In this document: positions 25,296 through 33,331 of the stretch, piece by piece
Numbering within the stretch: the first letter of the stretch is position 1
Layout of the letters: each line of letters begins with the position of its first letter
Assembly (NCBI GenBank): GCA_022822545.1
Contig: JAJEBE010000030.1
Location: forward strand, 1 to 63,841
Source of the DNA: Anaerolineae bacterium
GTDB lineage: Bacteria > Chloroflexota > Anaerolineae > Aggregatilineales > Phototrophicaceae
Reading direction: 5' to 3'
Length of the DNA stretch: 63,841 bases
The notes under the pieces: model-generated
The model's database searches: none
Told to the model about the DNA's origin: nothing
Seen by the model: only the letters and a program-made list of their open reading frames with translations
Translations under genes and position numbers: made by a program

Positions 25296-26798
25296 ATGGA
25301 TATTGAACTGCGGAACATCCACAAGCGCTTTGGACCCGTCCACGCCAACAACGCTATAAACGCCAGGTTCAGTCACGGGCGCATCGTCGGCATCCTCGGC
25401 GAGAATGGGGCCGGCAAATCCACCCTGATGAAAATCCTCTCCGGTTTCCAGCCGGCTGACGAAGGCGAGATCCTGATCGACAATGACATCATCGACTACA
25501 CCGGTCCGGCAGCCGCTATCGCCAACGGCATCGGCATGCTGCAGCAAGACCCGCTCGATGTCGGCGCTTTCACCGTGTTGGAAAACTTCATCTACGGCGG
25601 GCTGAAAGGCATCACCCTCAAACGCGCCGAAGCCCTGGCGCAGCTGCAAAACCTCAGCGCCCGCTTCGGCTTTGAACTGGATCCTTATCAACCGATCGAC
25701 AACCTGCTTATCGCCGAACGCCAGCAACTGGAAATCATCCGCTTATTGGCGCTCGGCGTTGAGACGCTCATCCTCGACGAGCCGACCACCGGCATCTCCG
25801 CCGATCAAAAAGAAATCTTGTTCAACGCGCTGCGCCGTTTGGCGCATGACGAAGGCCTGGTCGTCCTGCTGGTCTCGCACAAGCTGGAAGACGTCATCGA
25901 CCTCTGCGACGAGGTGGTCGTCTTGCGCGACGGGCTGATCGCGGGCGAGATGGACATGCCCGCCAGCAATGACAACCTGACCAGCGCCGTCATCGCCCGC
26001 ACCAAGCAGCAGTTGGTGACCATGATGTTCGGCGAAGCGCTGGAAGCGCAGCAGCGCCCGCACTACGAGATTGGCGCGCCTGTGCTGAGGGCCAAGGCGC
26101 TCGTCGTGCAGGACCAGCGGCTGGATATGCAGCCGATAAGCATGACTGCCCACGCCGGCGAAGTGATCGGCCTGGCCGGTTTGGGCGGCAGCGGCCAGGA
26201 ACTCTTCATGCGCGCCTGCGCTCGCTTGCAGCGCATCGACGGCGGCGCTCTGAGTTTCGACGGCGTCAGCAGCCACAAGGCGAGTTACCGCCAGCTCTTC
26301 CGGCGCGGCTGTGTCTTCGGCGCGGCCGGCCGGCTGGAAGAAGGTTTGATCGCCGGCTTGACGCTCACGGAACACAGCGCCCTGGTGGCGGACGACAAGC
26401 TGCAGATCGACTGGAAAACGGTCGAGAAGCAAACCGCCAGCCGCATTGAGCGCTACCGCGTCAAGGGCCGGGCGACCGACACGATCGAGCAACTCTCCGG
26501 CGGCAATCAGCAGCGCGTGCTCATCGGCCTGCTGCCGGACGACCCGAAGCTGCTCATCCTGGAACAGCCGACGCGGGGTTTGGATGTCGATTCGGCCCGC
26601 TGGATCTGGACGCAACTGCTGGAACGCTGTCAGCGCGGCGCGGCTATCATCTTCAATTCAGCCGACCTGGAAGAACTGGTCACCTACAGCGACCGAATCT
26701 TCGTATTCTATGCCGGGCGCGCGCATGAAGTGCCGGACGTGGGGCAGACAACGATCGACGAACTGGGCCACATGATCGGCGGCGAGTTTCACAGCTAA
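25296..26798 (+). CDS. ABC transporter ATPase with two nucleotide-binding domains (nucleoside/simple-sugar type)
   Basis: 500 residues with two ABC domains. NBD1 (1-250): Walker A GENGAGKST, degenerate signature NLLIAERQQLEI, Walker B LILDEPTTGIS. NBD2 (260-500): degenerate Walker A GLAGLGGSGQEL, good signature QLSGGNQQRV, Walker B LILEQPTRGLD with Gln in place of the catalytic Glu. These deviations are normal for the two-domain ATPases of the YufO/NupO and ribose type. The gene heads an operon with a molybdopterin oxidoreductase and two permeases of the nucleoside-importer type. No lipoprotein binding subunit (BMP) is found in the window. Confidence 0.9.
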   Translation: MDIELRNIHKRFGPVHANNAINARFSHGRIVGILGENGAGKSTLMKILSGFQPADEGEILIDNDIIDYTGPAAAIANGIGMLQQDPLDVGAFTVLENFIYGGLKGITLKRAEALAQLQNLSARFGFELDPYQPIDNLLIAERQQLEIIRLLALGVETLILDEPTTGISADQKEILFNALRRLAHDEGLVVLLVSHKLEDVIDLCDEVVVLRDGLIAGEMDMPASNDNLTSAVIARTKQQLVTMMFGEALEAQQRPHYEIGAPVLRAKALVVQDQRLDMQPISMTAHAGEVIGLAGLGGSGQELFMRACARLQRIDGGALSFDGVSSHKASYRQLFRRGCVFGAAGRLEEGLIAGLTLTEHSALVADDKLQIDWKTVEKQTASRIERYRVKGRATDTIEQLSGGNQQRVLIGLLPDDPKLLILEQPTRGLDVDSARWIWTQLLERCQRGAAIIFNSADLEELVTYSDRIFVFYAGRAHEVPDVGQTTIDELGHMIGGEFHS

Positions 26799-26823
26799 TC
26801 CATTTCACCAGCGAGGAGCATAA

Positions 26824-27912
26824 ATGCCACTCAGCGAAAAACATGACGAGACCAAAACCTATGACGACATCCTCAACGCGGGCCCCCCGCTCAGCCAATT
26901 GGCGCGGGAATTCGTCACGCCGACGCATCTCTTCTTCGTCCGCAACCACACGCAGATTCCCCATTTGCAGCTCGATAGCTACCGCCTGCGCATCAGCGGC
27001 CTGGTCACGCGAGAGCTTTCCCTGAGCCTGGCGCAGATCAAGAAGGATTTCGCCAGCCATAGCTTGACCGCCACCCTGCAATGCGCCGGCAACCGCCGCA
27101 AGGAACTGGTCAGCTACAAACCGATCGATGATCAGCTCGCCTGGGATATCGAAGCTATCGGCACCGCCACCTGGACCGGCGCGCGCCTGGGCGATGTGCT
27201 GAAGGCGGCCGGCATCAGCAGCGCCGACGCGGCGCATGTCGCCTTCCTCGGGCTCGATACCATGCTGCGCGATGGCGAGCGCGAGGCCTTCGGCAGTTCA
27301 ATCCCGCTGGACAAAGCGCTGGGCTGCGAAGTCCTGCTGGCTTACGCCATGAATGGCGAGGACCTGCCGCTGGCGCATGGCTGCCCCTTGCGCATGATCG
27401 TGCCCGGTTATATCGGCGCGCGCAGCGTCAAATGGCTCAGCGACATCCGCGTCCAGGAATGTCCCTCCGACAACCACTATCAGCAGGTCGGCTACAAATT
27501 ATTCCCGCCGCATATCACTATGTACAATGTCGATTATTCCGACGGCATGCAGTTGACCAAGCTGCCGGTCAATTCGGTCATCGTGCGCCCGCAAGACCGC
27601 AGCCTGCTGCCCGCCGGCAAGATCGTTGTCGAAGGTTACGCCATGAGCGACGGCGAGCATGAGATCACCTGGATCAGCGTCTCGCCCGATGGCGGCGAGA
27701 CCTGGCAGCGCGCCGAGTTCATCAACGAGCCGCAGCTTTGGACCTGGCAGCTATGGCGGGCGGAGTTCGACTTGCCGGCGGGCAGGCATGAGTTGGTCGT
27801 GCGCGCCTGGGACAGCGCGGCGAACAGTCAGCCGGAGACGATCGCGAGCGTCTGGAATTTCAAGGGTTATGTGAATAATGCCTGGCATCGGGTGGGGATT
27901 ACGACAAAGTGA
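26824..27912 (+). CDS. Sulfite oxidase-family molybdopterin oxidoreductase
   Basis: 362 residues. The Mo-molybdopterin domain (about 40-230) has the Mo-ligating cysteine C87 in ATLQCAGNRRKEL, and the Moco-binding HGCPLRMIVPGYIGARSVKW stretch near residue 185. A dimerisation beta domain follows (about 245-355: NSVIVRPQDRSLLPAG, EITWISVSPDGGETW). There is no Tat signal and no heme domain, so it may be cytoplasmic with an unknown acceptor. It lies 25 bp after the ABC ATPase and 19 bp before the first permease, i.e. inside the operon, which is unusual and links transport with a redox step on the substrate or on a sulfur compound. Cofactor synthesis genes are not in the window. Confidence 0.9.
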   Translation: MPLSEKHDETKTYDDILNAGPPLSQLAREFVTPTHLFFVRNHTQIPHLQLDSYRLRISGLVTRELSLSLAQIKKDFASHSLTATLQCAGNRRKELVSYKPIDDQLAWDIEAIGTATWTGARLGDVLKAAGISSADAAHVAFLGLDTMLRDGEREAFGSSIPLDKALGCEVLLAYAMNGEDLPLAHGCPLRMIVPGYIGARSVKWLSDIRVQECPSDNHYQQVGYKLFPPHITMYNVDYSDGMQLTKLPVNSVIVRPQDRSLLPAGKIVVEGYAMSDGEHEITWISVSPDGGETWQRAEFINEPQLWTWQLWRAEFDLPAGRHELVVRAWDSAANSQPETIASVWNFKGYVNNAWHRVGITTK

Positions 27913-27931
27913 GGTCTAGCGGATTCATAAC

Positions 27932-29101
27932 ATGAAAAACCCACGCGCGCTCGCGGTACAAATCGGCTTTATGCTCCTCCCCATCGCCATCTCGCTGGCG
28001 GTGGCGGCCGCCCTTGTCATCTCCGTCGGCCGCGACCCGCTCGAAGTTGTTGACGCCCTCTGGAAAGGCGCTTTCAAAGACAGCCGCAAGCTCGGCGGCG
28101 TCTTCAACTTCTGGATTCCCCTCACCCTCGTCAGCATCGGCCTGGTCGTCACCTTCCGCGCCGGCTTGTGGAATATCGGCGTCGAAGGCCAGATGATGAT
28201 GGGGGCGCTCTTCGCCAGTTGGGGCGCGCAATTCATTCTGATGGACGAGAGCCTGTCGCCCCTGCTCAACGTGGTCCTGATCGCCCTATCCGCCCTGGGC
28301 GGCATGTTCTGGGCTTTCGTCGTCGGCGCCCTCAAGATTCGCCTGGGCGTCAACGAGATCTTCGGCGGCGTCGCTCTTAACGCCCTGGTCAACGTCATCT
28401 CGATCTATTTGATTTCCGGCCCCTGGCAGCCGCGCATCGGCGGCTCGGCGCAAGGCACGGAACCTTTTCCCGCAGCTTCCTTGCTGCCCGAATTTTCGTC
28501 GACCTTTCCGGTCAACCTGTTCATGATCGCCCTGGTCATCGCCGCTTTTCTCATTGTGCTCGTCTTGCTCAACGCCACCCGCTGGGGCTTGAATCTCAAA
28601 GCGGTCGGGGTGAACATGCGCTCGGCGCTGCTGCTCGGCGTCGCCACCGAGCGCACGTCCATGAGCGCCTTCCTGGTCTGCGGCGCGCTGGCGGGCATCG
28701 CCGGCTCCTACCGTGTGGTTTTCACCTTCGATAACCTGCGTCCGCTGGCCTCGGGCGGTATCGGTTTCCTGGGCTTGCTGGTTGTGCTGCTGCTCAGCAT
28801 CCGCCTGCTCTGGGTGCCGCTGATCGCCTTCGCCTTCGCCGCTATCCTCACCGGCAGCACCCGCCTGCAAATCGTGGTTAAGCTGGATGCCTCGCTGGCC
28901 GGCGTGCTACAAGGCATGCTCGTCTTGTTCGTGATGCTCTTCCATGGCGTGCAGGAGGTGTTTTTCCCGCAAACCTTGGCGGATGACAATGCTAATGACG
29001 AAATTGGCGGAAACTCTTTGTCCTCCGGTACTTCCAACCAAGAAACAAGGATTCACCACAGAGGCACAGAGGACACAGAGAAAAAGGTCAAGCGATTATG
29101 A
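27932..29101 (+). CDS. ABC transporter permease (nucleoside/simple-sugar type), 3' end altered by repeat insertion
   Basis: 389 residues with eight to ten membrane segments (GFMLLPIAISLAVAAALV, then NIGVEGQMMMGALFA, the family signature, near residue 85). It matches the YufP/RbsC-like permease of nucleoside importers. The last about 20 residues (starting RIHHRGTEDTEKKV) are coded by the left inverted repeat of the inserted cassette, so the native C-terminus has been replaced or extended. The stop overlaps the start of the inserted GxxExxY gene by 4 bp. Partner permease lies on the other side of the insertion. Confidence 0.88.
   Translation: MKNPRALAVQIGFMLLPIAISLAVAAALVISVGRDPLEVVDALWKGAFKDSRKLGGVFNFWIPLTLVSIGLVVTFRAGLWNIGVEGQMMMGALFASWGAQFILMDESLSPLLNVVLIALSALGGMFWAFVVGALKIRLGVNEIFGGVALNALVNVISIYLISGPWQPRIGGSAQGTEPFPAASLLPEFSSTFPVNLFMIALVIAAFLIVLVLLNATRWGLNLKAVGVNMRSALLLGVATERTSMSAFLVCGALAGIAGSYRVVFTFDNLRPLASGGIGFLGLLVVLLLSIRLLWVPLIAFAFAAILTGSTRLQIVVKLDASLAGVLQGMLVLFVMLFHGVQEVFFPQTLADDNANDEIGGNSLSSGTSNQETRIHHRGTEDTEKKVKRL
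29051..29080 (+). repeat. Left inverted repeat of the GxxExxY cassette
   Basis: ATTCACCACAGAGGCACAGA then GGACACAGAG. It is translated in frame as the permease tail (IHHRGTEDTEK). Confidence 0.75.
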
Positions 29102-29478
29102 ACAGTTCGCATAATCAAGATCCGTTGACATATAAAATAATCGGCGCGGCCATAGAAGTTCATCGCGTTTTGGGTCCTGGGTTATTGGAAGAGTTATATG
29201 AAGACGCTTTCTGCATAGAATTAGAAGAGCAGAAGTTGAAATACGAGCGACAGCGGCACGTCGACGTTCTATACAAAGGGAGGGAAATCGGCGATATGTA
29301 TGCGGACATCGTTGTAGGAAACACTGTGATTGTAGAACTGAAGTCCGTAAAGAGACTGAATGATATTCACGTCGCCCAACTGCTAACATACTTAAAACTC
29401 ATGGATCTGAAAAAAGGACTGCTCATCAATTTCAATGTGGGAATTCTGCGAGAAGGTATCAAACGAATAGTCCTTTAA
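29098..29478 (+). CDS. GxxExxY family protein (PD-(D/E)XK nuclease-like)
   Basis: 126 residues with the defining motif G28-L-L-E31-E-L-Y34 and a PD-(D/E)XK-like core: D70 in YADIVV and E80-L-K82 in VIVELKSVK. The family is widespread in bacteria, with no settled function; the fold points to a nucleic-acid nuclease. Base use is clearly more AT-rich than the neighbouring permease genes, showing it is foreign to the operon. It starts 4 bp before the end of the upstream permease and lies between inverted repeats, so it is the cargo of a small mobile cassette. It is likely co-transcribed with the operon. Confidence 0.88.
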   Translation: MNSSHNQDPLTYKIIGAAIEVHRVLGPGLLEELYEDAFCIELEEQKLKYERQRHVDVLYKGREIGDMYADIVVGNTVIVELKSVKRLNDIHVAQLLTYLKLMDLKKGLLINFNVGILREGIKRIVL

Positions 29479-29480
29479 TT

Positions 29481-29515
29481 CTGTCCTCTGTGCCCTCTGT
29501 GTCTCTGTGGTGAAT
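29481..29515 (-). repeat. Right inverted repeat of the GxxExxY cassette
   Basis: Reverse complement reads ATTCACCACAGAGACACAGA then GGGCACAGAGGACAG, matching the left end. It sits 9 bases upstream of the next permease start codon. Confidence 0.75.
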
Positions 29516-29523
29516 ACGGTGAG

Positions 29524-30546
29524 ATGAACGAAGAATTTCTCAACACCCTCGGCAGCATCATCGGCACCGCCACGCCGCTGGTTATCGCCAGCCTCGGCGA
29601 GACCATCACCGAGCGGGCCGGCGTCGTCAATCTCTCGCTGGATGGCAGCCTGGCGCTGGCGGCCGTCCTCGGTTTCGCCGCCGCCTGGACCGCGCAGGAA
29701 GCCGGCGTTCTCGATGTGCCTATGCAGATCGCCCTGGGCATCGCCGTCGCCATGCTCGTCGGCGCTTTGATCGCCGTGCTGGTCGGCTTCTCCAGCATCA
29801 AGCTGCGGCGCGACCAAGTCGCGGTCGGTTTTGTCCTGACCTTGCTGGCGGCCGACCTGGCGCGCTTCCTCGGCGCCGATTACACCCGCATCCCCGGCCC
29901 CCAGATTACGCGCTTCGCCATCCCCGTCCTCGAGGACATTCCTATCCTGGGCAAGGTCTTCTTCCAGCAGAACGCGCTGGTCTATTTCAGTTATTTCTTG
30001 ATGTTCGCCATCTGGTTCTGGCTATTCCGCACCAAAGGCGGCTTGGCCCTGCGCGCCATCGGCGAGCGCCCGGAAGCGGCTTATGCCCGGGGCGCCCCGG
30101 TGCAGCGCCTGCGCTATTGGTACACTTTTCTGGGCGGCGCATTGGTGGGCTTGGCCGGGGCGGCCTATTCGCTCAACGTCAAGCCCGGCTGGTCCAGCCC
30201 GCCCGCCATGCAAGGCGATGGCTGGATCGCCCTGGCCATCGTGATCTTCGGCGGCTGGCACCCCTTCCGCGCGGTCCTCGGCGCTTATCTCTTCGCCGCG
30301 CTGCGCGCCGTCTCCAGCAACATCCAGACCAATGGACTCTTCATCTTCGGCCAGGAGATCAACTTTCCCTTCGTCTTGCTGAATACCCTGCCCTGGCTGC
30401 TGATGATCGTCACCCTGCTCATCGTCAGCGGCGGATTGACCGAGCGCCTGCTTCAATATATGCCGCGCGGCGTCCAGCACCGCCTGCGCGCCTTCCTGCG
30501 CTCCGACCCGCCTAAAGCGCTCGGCACCCGCTTCGAAGCGGAATAA
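29524..30546 (+). CDS. ABC transporter permease (nucleoside/simple-sugar type), second subunit
   Basis: 340 residues, about eight to ten membrane segments (FGAALARFLGADYT-like region LARFLGADYTRIPGP; family signature ERAGVVNLSLDGSLALAAVL near residue 35; IALAIVIFGGWHPFRAVLGAYLFAA near residue 240). It is the YufQ-like partner of the permease before the cassette. The distance to that permease is now 422 bp, so translation coupling has been lost; the right repeat supplies the bases just upstream of its start. It is followed by a Nudix gene after 4 bp. Confidence 0.9.
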   Translation: MNEEFLNTLGSIIGTATPLVIASLGETITERAGVVNLSLDGSLALAAVLGFAAAWTAQEAGVLDVPMQIALGIAVAMLVGALIAVLVGFSSIKLRRDQVAVGFVLTLLAADLARFLGADYTRIPGPQITRFAIPVLEDIPILGKVFFQQNALVYFSYFLMFAIWFWLFRTKGGLALRAIGERPEAAYARGAPVQRLRYWYTFLGGALVGLAGAAYSLNVKPGWSSPPAMQGDGWIALAIVIFGGWHPFRAVLGAYLFAALRAVSSNIQTNGLFIFGQEINFPFVLLNTLPWLLMIVTLLIVSGGLTERLLQYMPRGVQHRLRAFLRSDPPKALGTRFEAE

Positions 30547-30550
30547 GGAT

Positions 30551-31042
30551 ATGGGCAAAAAGGCAAAACAGAAAAAAGCGCGGATCCGCCCGCTGGCGCT
30601 CTGCGTTTTCCGCCGGGCTGACAAGATCTTCGTCGCCCGCGGCTACGACTCGCAGAAAGGCCAGACCTTCTACCGTCCCATCGGCGGCAGAATCGAATTC
30701 GGCGAACGCGGCCGCGAGACGGTCATCCGCGAAGTGCGGGAAGAGATCGGCGCTGAAGTCCTGGACTTGGAGTATCTCGGCGCGCTGGAGAATATCTTCC
30801 GCTTCGAAGGCAAGCCCGGCCATGAAATCGTCCTGATCTACGACGGCAAGTTTCGCGACCCGGCGCTGAACCGGGACGACCTTTCAATTGAAGGAAGCGA
30901 TGACGGCGAGATTCTCTACGAAGGCAGTTGGAAGCCCCTCGGTTTCTTTCGTGGCGCAGGCGCGCCGCCGCTCTATCCGGCCGGCCTGCTCGCCCTGCTG
31001 GAGCGCGCCACCGCCCAATCGCCGATCCCGGTTGACAACTGA
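30551..31042 (+). CDS. Nudix hydrolase
   Basis: 163 residues. The Nudix box is at about residues 47-70: G-G-R-I-E-F-G-E-R-G-R-E-T-V-I-R-E-V-R-E-E-I-G, with the REVREEIG metal-binding core intact. The basic start (KKAKQKKARIRP) is a short N-terminal tail. Nudix enzymes cleave nucleoside diphosphates linked to another group. It lies 4 bp after a nucleoside-type permease, which fits processing of an imported nucleoside-derived compound, though the substrate is not determined by sequence. AAGGAT precedes the start. Confidence 0.88.
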   Translation: MGKKAKQKKARIRPLALCVFRRADKIFVARGYDSQKGQTFYRPIGGRIEFGERGRETVIREVREEIGAEVLDLEYLGALENIFRFEGKPGHEIVLIYDGKFRDPALNRDDLSIEGSDDGEILYEGSWKPLGFFRGAGAPPLYPAGLLALLERATAQSPIPVDN

Positions 31043-31105
31043 AAGCCTTCCCGACGGCATAACAGGCGCGTAATCTGTTTCTGGCATAGCGTATTGAGTA
31101 GCCGT

Positions 31106-31111
31106 TATAAT
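31106..31111 (+). promoter_or_regulatory. TATAAT -10 box upstream of PAP2-like gene
   Basis: A consensus TATAAT lies 33 bases before the ATG of the membrane protein gene. No good -35 is found at 16-18 bases. Confidence 0.35.
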
Positions 31112-31143
31112 GACAGCTTGAGGTAGCGATAGGGACGACGCCG

Positions 31144-31785
31144 ATGGATATCCGCCTGCCGCTGCCCGCAGCGCTCCGTCACCGATTGCCAAGCGATGAC
31201 CGCCTGTGGGCGCATGCTGTCTCTCTGATCTTGAGTCCGCCGCTGGTCTGGGCGATTTGGGTGTACACCGTCATCCTGCCCGGCAGCGGCAGCGCCGTCA
31301 AAGGCTTCATATTCGCATCACTCTTCGTATTCTCGATCTGTATCGCGCCGATGCTCTTCGTCGCCTACAACGTGCGCAAGGGCAAGATCAGCGACATGCA
31401 CATGCCCCTCAGCCGCGAGCGCTACATACCTTATTCCATCGCGATTCTCGCCGGCCTGATCTCGCTCGGGCTCATGGTCCATTACGGGGCTGACCCGGCC
31501 CTGCAGGTGGTCACCATCGTCAGCATCGTCGAATTGATCATCATCCTGGCGGGCACATTCTTCGTCCATATCAGCTTGCACGCCATGGCCATGGCGAGCG
31601 TCATCTCGGCCACGACCGTGATCTTCGGCTTCGGGCAAAGCTTGCTTTTTGTACCGCTGCTGCTGCTGGTGGCATTGGCGCGGCTGGTGCTAAAACGCCA
31701 CAGCGCCGTTCAGATCCTGATTGGCGCGCTCATCGGCGTCATCACCCCTTTGGCGGTGGTGGCCGTCTTGGGCTTGATGCTCTAG
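31144..31785 (+). CDS. PAP2-like integral membrane protein
   Basis: 213 residues with about six membrane segments. The tail (ARLVLKRHSAVQILIGALIG) matches the R-x-x-x-x-x-H-x-x-x-D region of PAP2 phosphatases, and SLHAMAMASV matches the S-G-H motif region with an altered residue set (here S-L-H). The region KISDMHMPLSRERYIPY recalls the K-x-x-x-x-x-R-P segment. Such proteins may dephosphorylate lipid phosphates such as undecaprenyl-PP, but with these substitutions activity is uncertain. It stands alone after the ABC operon. Confidence 0.62.
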   Translation: MDIRLPLPAALRHRLPSDDRLWAHAVSLILSPPLVWAIWVYTVILPGSGSAVKGFIFASLFVFSICIAPMLFVAYNVRKGKISDMHMPLSRERYIPYSIAILAGLISLGLMVHYGADPALQVVTIVSIVELIIILAGTFFVHISLHAMAMASVISATTVIFGFGQSLLFVPLLLLVALARLVLKRHSAVQILIGALIGVITPLAVVAVLGLML

Positions 31786-31792
31786 GCGCCGC

Positions 31793-32848
31793 TCAGGCTT
31801 CCCAAACCCGCGCCGTCCCATCCCAGGACCAGGACAAGATCTGCGTCGCATCGTCGTTCCAGGCCGCACCGCGCACCAGGTTGCCATGGCGGAAGCGCTG
31901 CCATTCACGCTCGTTCTCCCACAGGTACAGGTATATGTGCGACCAGGACAAGACACGTTCCTCCGCCGGATCCCAGCGCGCGCCGATCACCCAGTCTTCG
32001 TGACGATACACTGCCTGCGAGCGTCCGCTATCGGCCGACCAGACGTGAACCGTATCATCGCCCGCCCAAGACATCACCAGCGATTCATCCGCCGACCATA
32101 TCGCCCGCTGCACAAAGCTGCTATGACGCGCGCCGCTGATCCGGCCGCGACCGATGCTCACGCCGTCCGACTCATAGAGATTGACCAAACCGTCGGTGAA
32201 CCAGGCCAATACGCGCGTATCATCGGCATTCCAAAGCAATCCCAGCAGCATGCCGCGATGCGGCGGCCGCGCCTCGAAGCTTTCGCCGGAACTGAGATGC
32301 CAACTGTAGACCGCGCCATCTTCCGACCAAGCCCGGGCGCGGGTCTCATCCGCGCTGTAAGCGGCGTCGCGGATTTCGGCCGCCGCGTCAAATTCGGCGA
32401 TCAAACCGCCATCCGTCAGCGACAATATCGCGCCGCCGCCAAGATCGGTGAAAGCCAGCGCCCCTGACCCGTCGGCGTTGATTTCCAGCGCGACCGGCAT
32501 GCCAGCCAACTGCCAGCGCCGCAATTCCTCGCCATCGTCGCGCGCACTCAACCGGACCAAGCCGCTCTCATCCGCCGAGAGGATCGTCGCGCCCTCATCG
32601 ACCCAATAGGCATGTGTTAAGGGATTGCCGCCATGGTCGATCGTCAACAGCGGCTCGCCGGTCTCCGCCGACCATAGTCGCGCCAACCCGCCTTCCGTCG
32701 CCGTCAGGATCTCCGTTTCGGCGCTGTTCCAGCTCCCCGTCACCACGCCGGAATCATGCTGCAATATTAGCGCGGCTTCCGGCTCTTGCGCCATTAGCGG
32801 CGCGGAAAGCAGCAGAAGAATTACTATCACCAGCAACAGTCGATTCAT
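31793..32848 (-). CDS. Secreted WD40-repeat protein
   Basis: From ATG 32848 the product has 351 residues with a signal peptide (MNRLLLVIVILLLLSAPLMA). An upstream in-frame ATG at 32869 would place seven residues before it. The rest is WD40-like repeats of about 40 residues: ARLWSAETGEPLLTIDHGG, NADDTRVLAWFTDGLVNLY, AIWSADESLVMSWAGDDTVHVWSAD and GAAWNDDATQILSWSWDGTARVW at the end. A seven- or eight-bladed propeller is likely. Extracellular binding role; partner unknown. It is convergent with the PAP2-like gene (7 bp apart). Confidence 0.85.
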   Translation of the reverse strand: MNRLLLVIVILLLLSAPLMAQEPEAALILQHDSGVVTGSWNSAETEILTATEGGLARLWSAETGEPLLTIDHGGNPLTHAYWVDEGATILSADESGLVRLSARDDGEELRRWQLAGMPVALEINADGSGALAFTDLGGGAILSLTDGGLIAEFDAAAEIRDAAYSADETRARAWSEDGAVYSWHLSSGESFEARPPHRGMLLGLLWNADDTRVLAWFTDGLVNLYESDGVSIGRGRISGARHSSFVQRAIWSADESLVMSWAGDDTVHVWSADSGRSQAVYRHEDWVIGARWDPAEERVLSWSHIYLYLWENEREWQRFRHGNLVRGAAWNDDATQILSWSWDGTARVWEA

Positions 32849-32869
32849 GCAAAACACCAGCCCATCCAA

Positions 32870-33266
32870 CCGAGCAATTATGCGCCAAGTTTAACAGACA
32901 ATTCTTAAAAACTCATGACAACATCGGCCCGGCGCCCGCCCAAGCAAAGGCGGGGAAACCAAGCGCCGTCCCGTCTGTCATGAGCGCCACGCCTCTTGCT
33001 CGGGGTACTCGTTTTCCCCCGCTAAACTCATGTCGAAATCTGTAGGGGCGCACTAATAGCTCGTCCGTCGATGACATGGTATGCACTTTCAGCGACTTGA
33101 TAAGTCGCCCCTACATCTCTACCTTTTTGTGACCCTTGCGTGTGACGGATTCCTTATTTTGTATCAGCCAAGTCACGACTTGCGAGCGGCTGTGATCAAT
33201 TCCCTATAACAAGCTTCAATGGAAGAAGGAAATCCACAGATTAGACACTCTCATAGCCGCCATTTC
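32870..33266. other. Intergenic stretch with two decayed palindromes
   Basis: No gene is supported. It holds a degraded palindrome near 33041-33068 (GTAGGGGCGCACTAATAGCTC) whose flank TCGAAATCTG matches the 18.65 kb copy, and a better one at 33092-33114. Confidence 0.5.
33092..33114. repeat. GTAGGGGCGAC-family palindrome, GACTTGATAAGTC core
   Basis: GCGACTT - GAT - AAGTCGCCCCTACA; the left arm has lost two G. Confidence 0.6.
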
Positions 33267-33295
33267 TTGCAGCGCATATCTCAAAGGTGTATGAT
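33267..33295 (+). promoter_or_regulatory. Sigma70-type promoter of the sulfatase operon
   Basis: TTGCAG (33267-33272), 17-base spacer, TATGAT (33290-33295), 36 bases upstream of the sulfatase start codon. Confidence 0.55.
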
Positions 33296-33331
33296 GAATT
33301 TAGCCTTAGCAACCTATGAGGACACTCCCCC

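Larger units (their letters stand above)
29051..29515 (+). mobile_element. Cassette with inverted ACCACAGAGGCACAGAG repeats around a GxxExxY gene
   Basis: The left end ATTCACCACAGAGGCACAGA (29051-29070, continuing to GGACACAGAG 29080) and the right end (29481-29515) are inverted copies with about three mismatches in 30 bases. They enclose only the GxxExxY gene. The unit splits two permease genes of one operon, giving a 465-bp insertion between them. No transposase is present; it may be moved in trans. Confidence 0.7.

Noticed and set aside
25743..26615. 290-codon minus-strand frame opposite the ABC ATPase
   Set aside because: Shadow frame; the plus strand has complete Walker and signature motifs.
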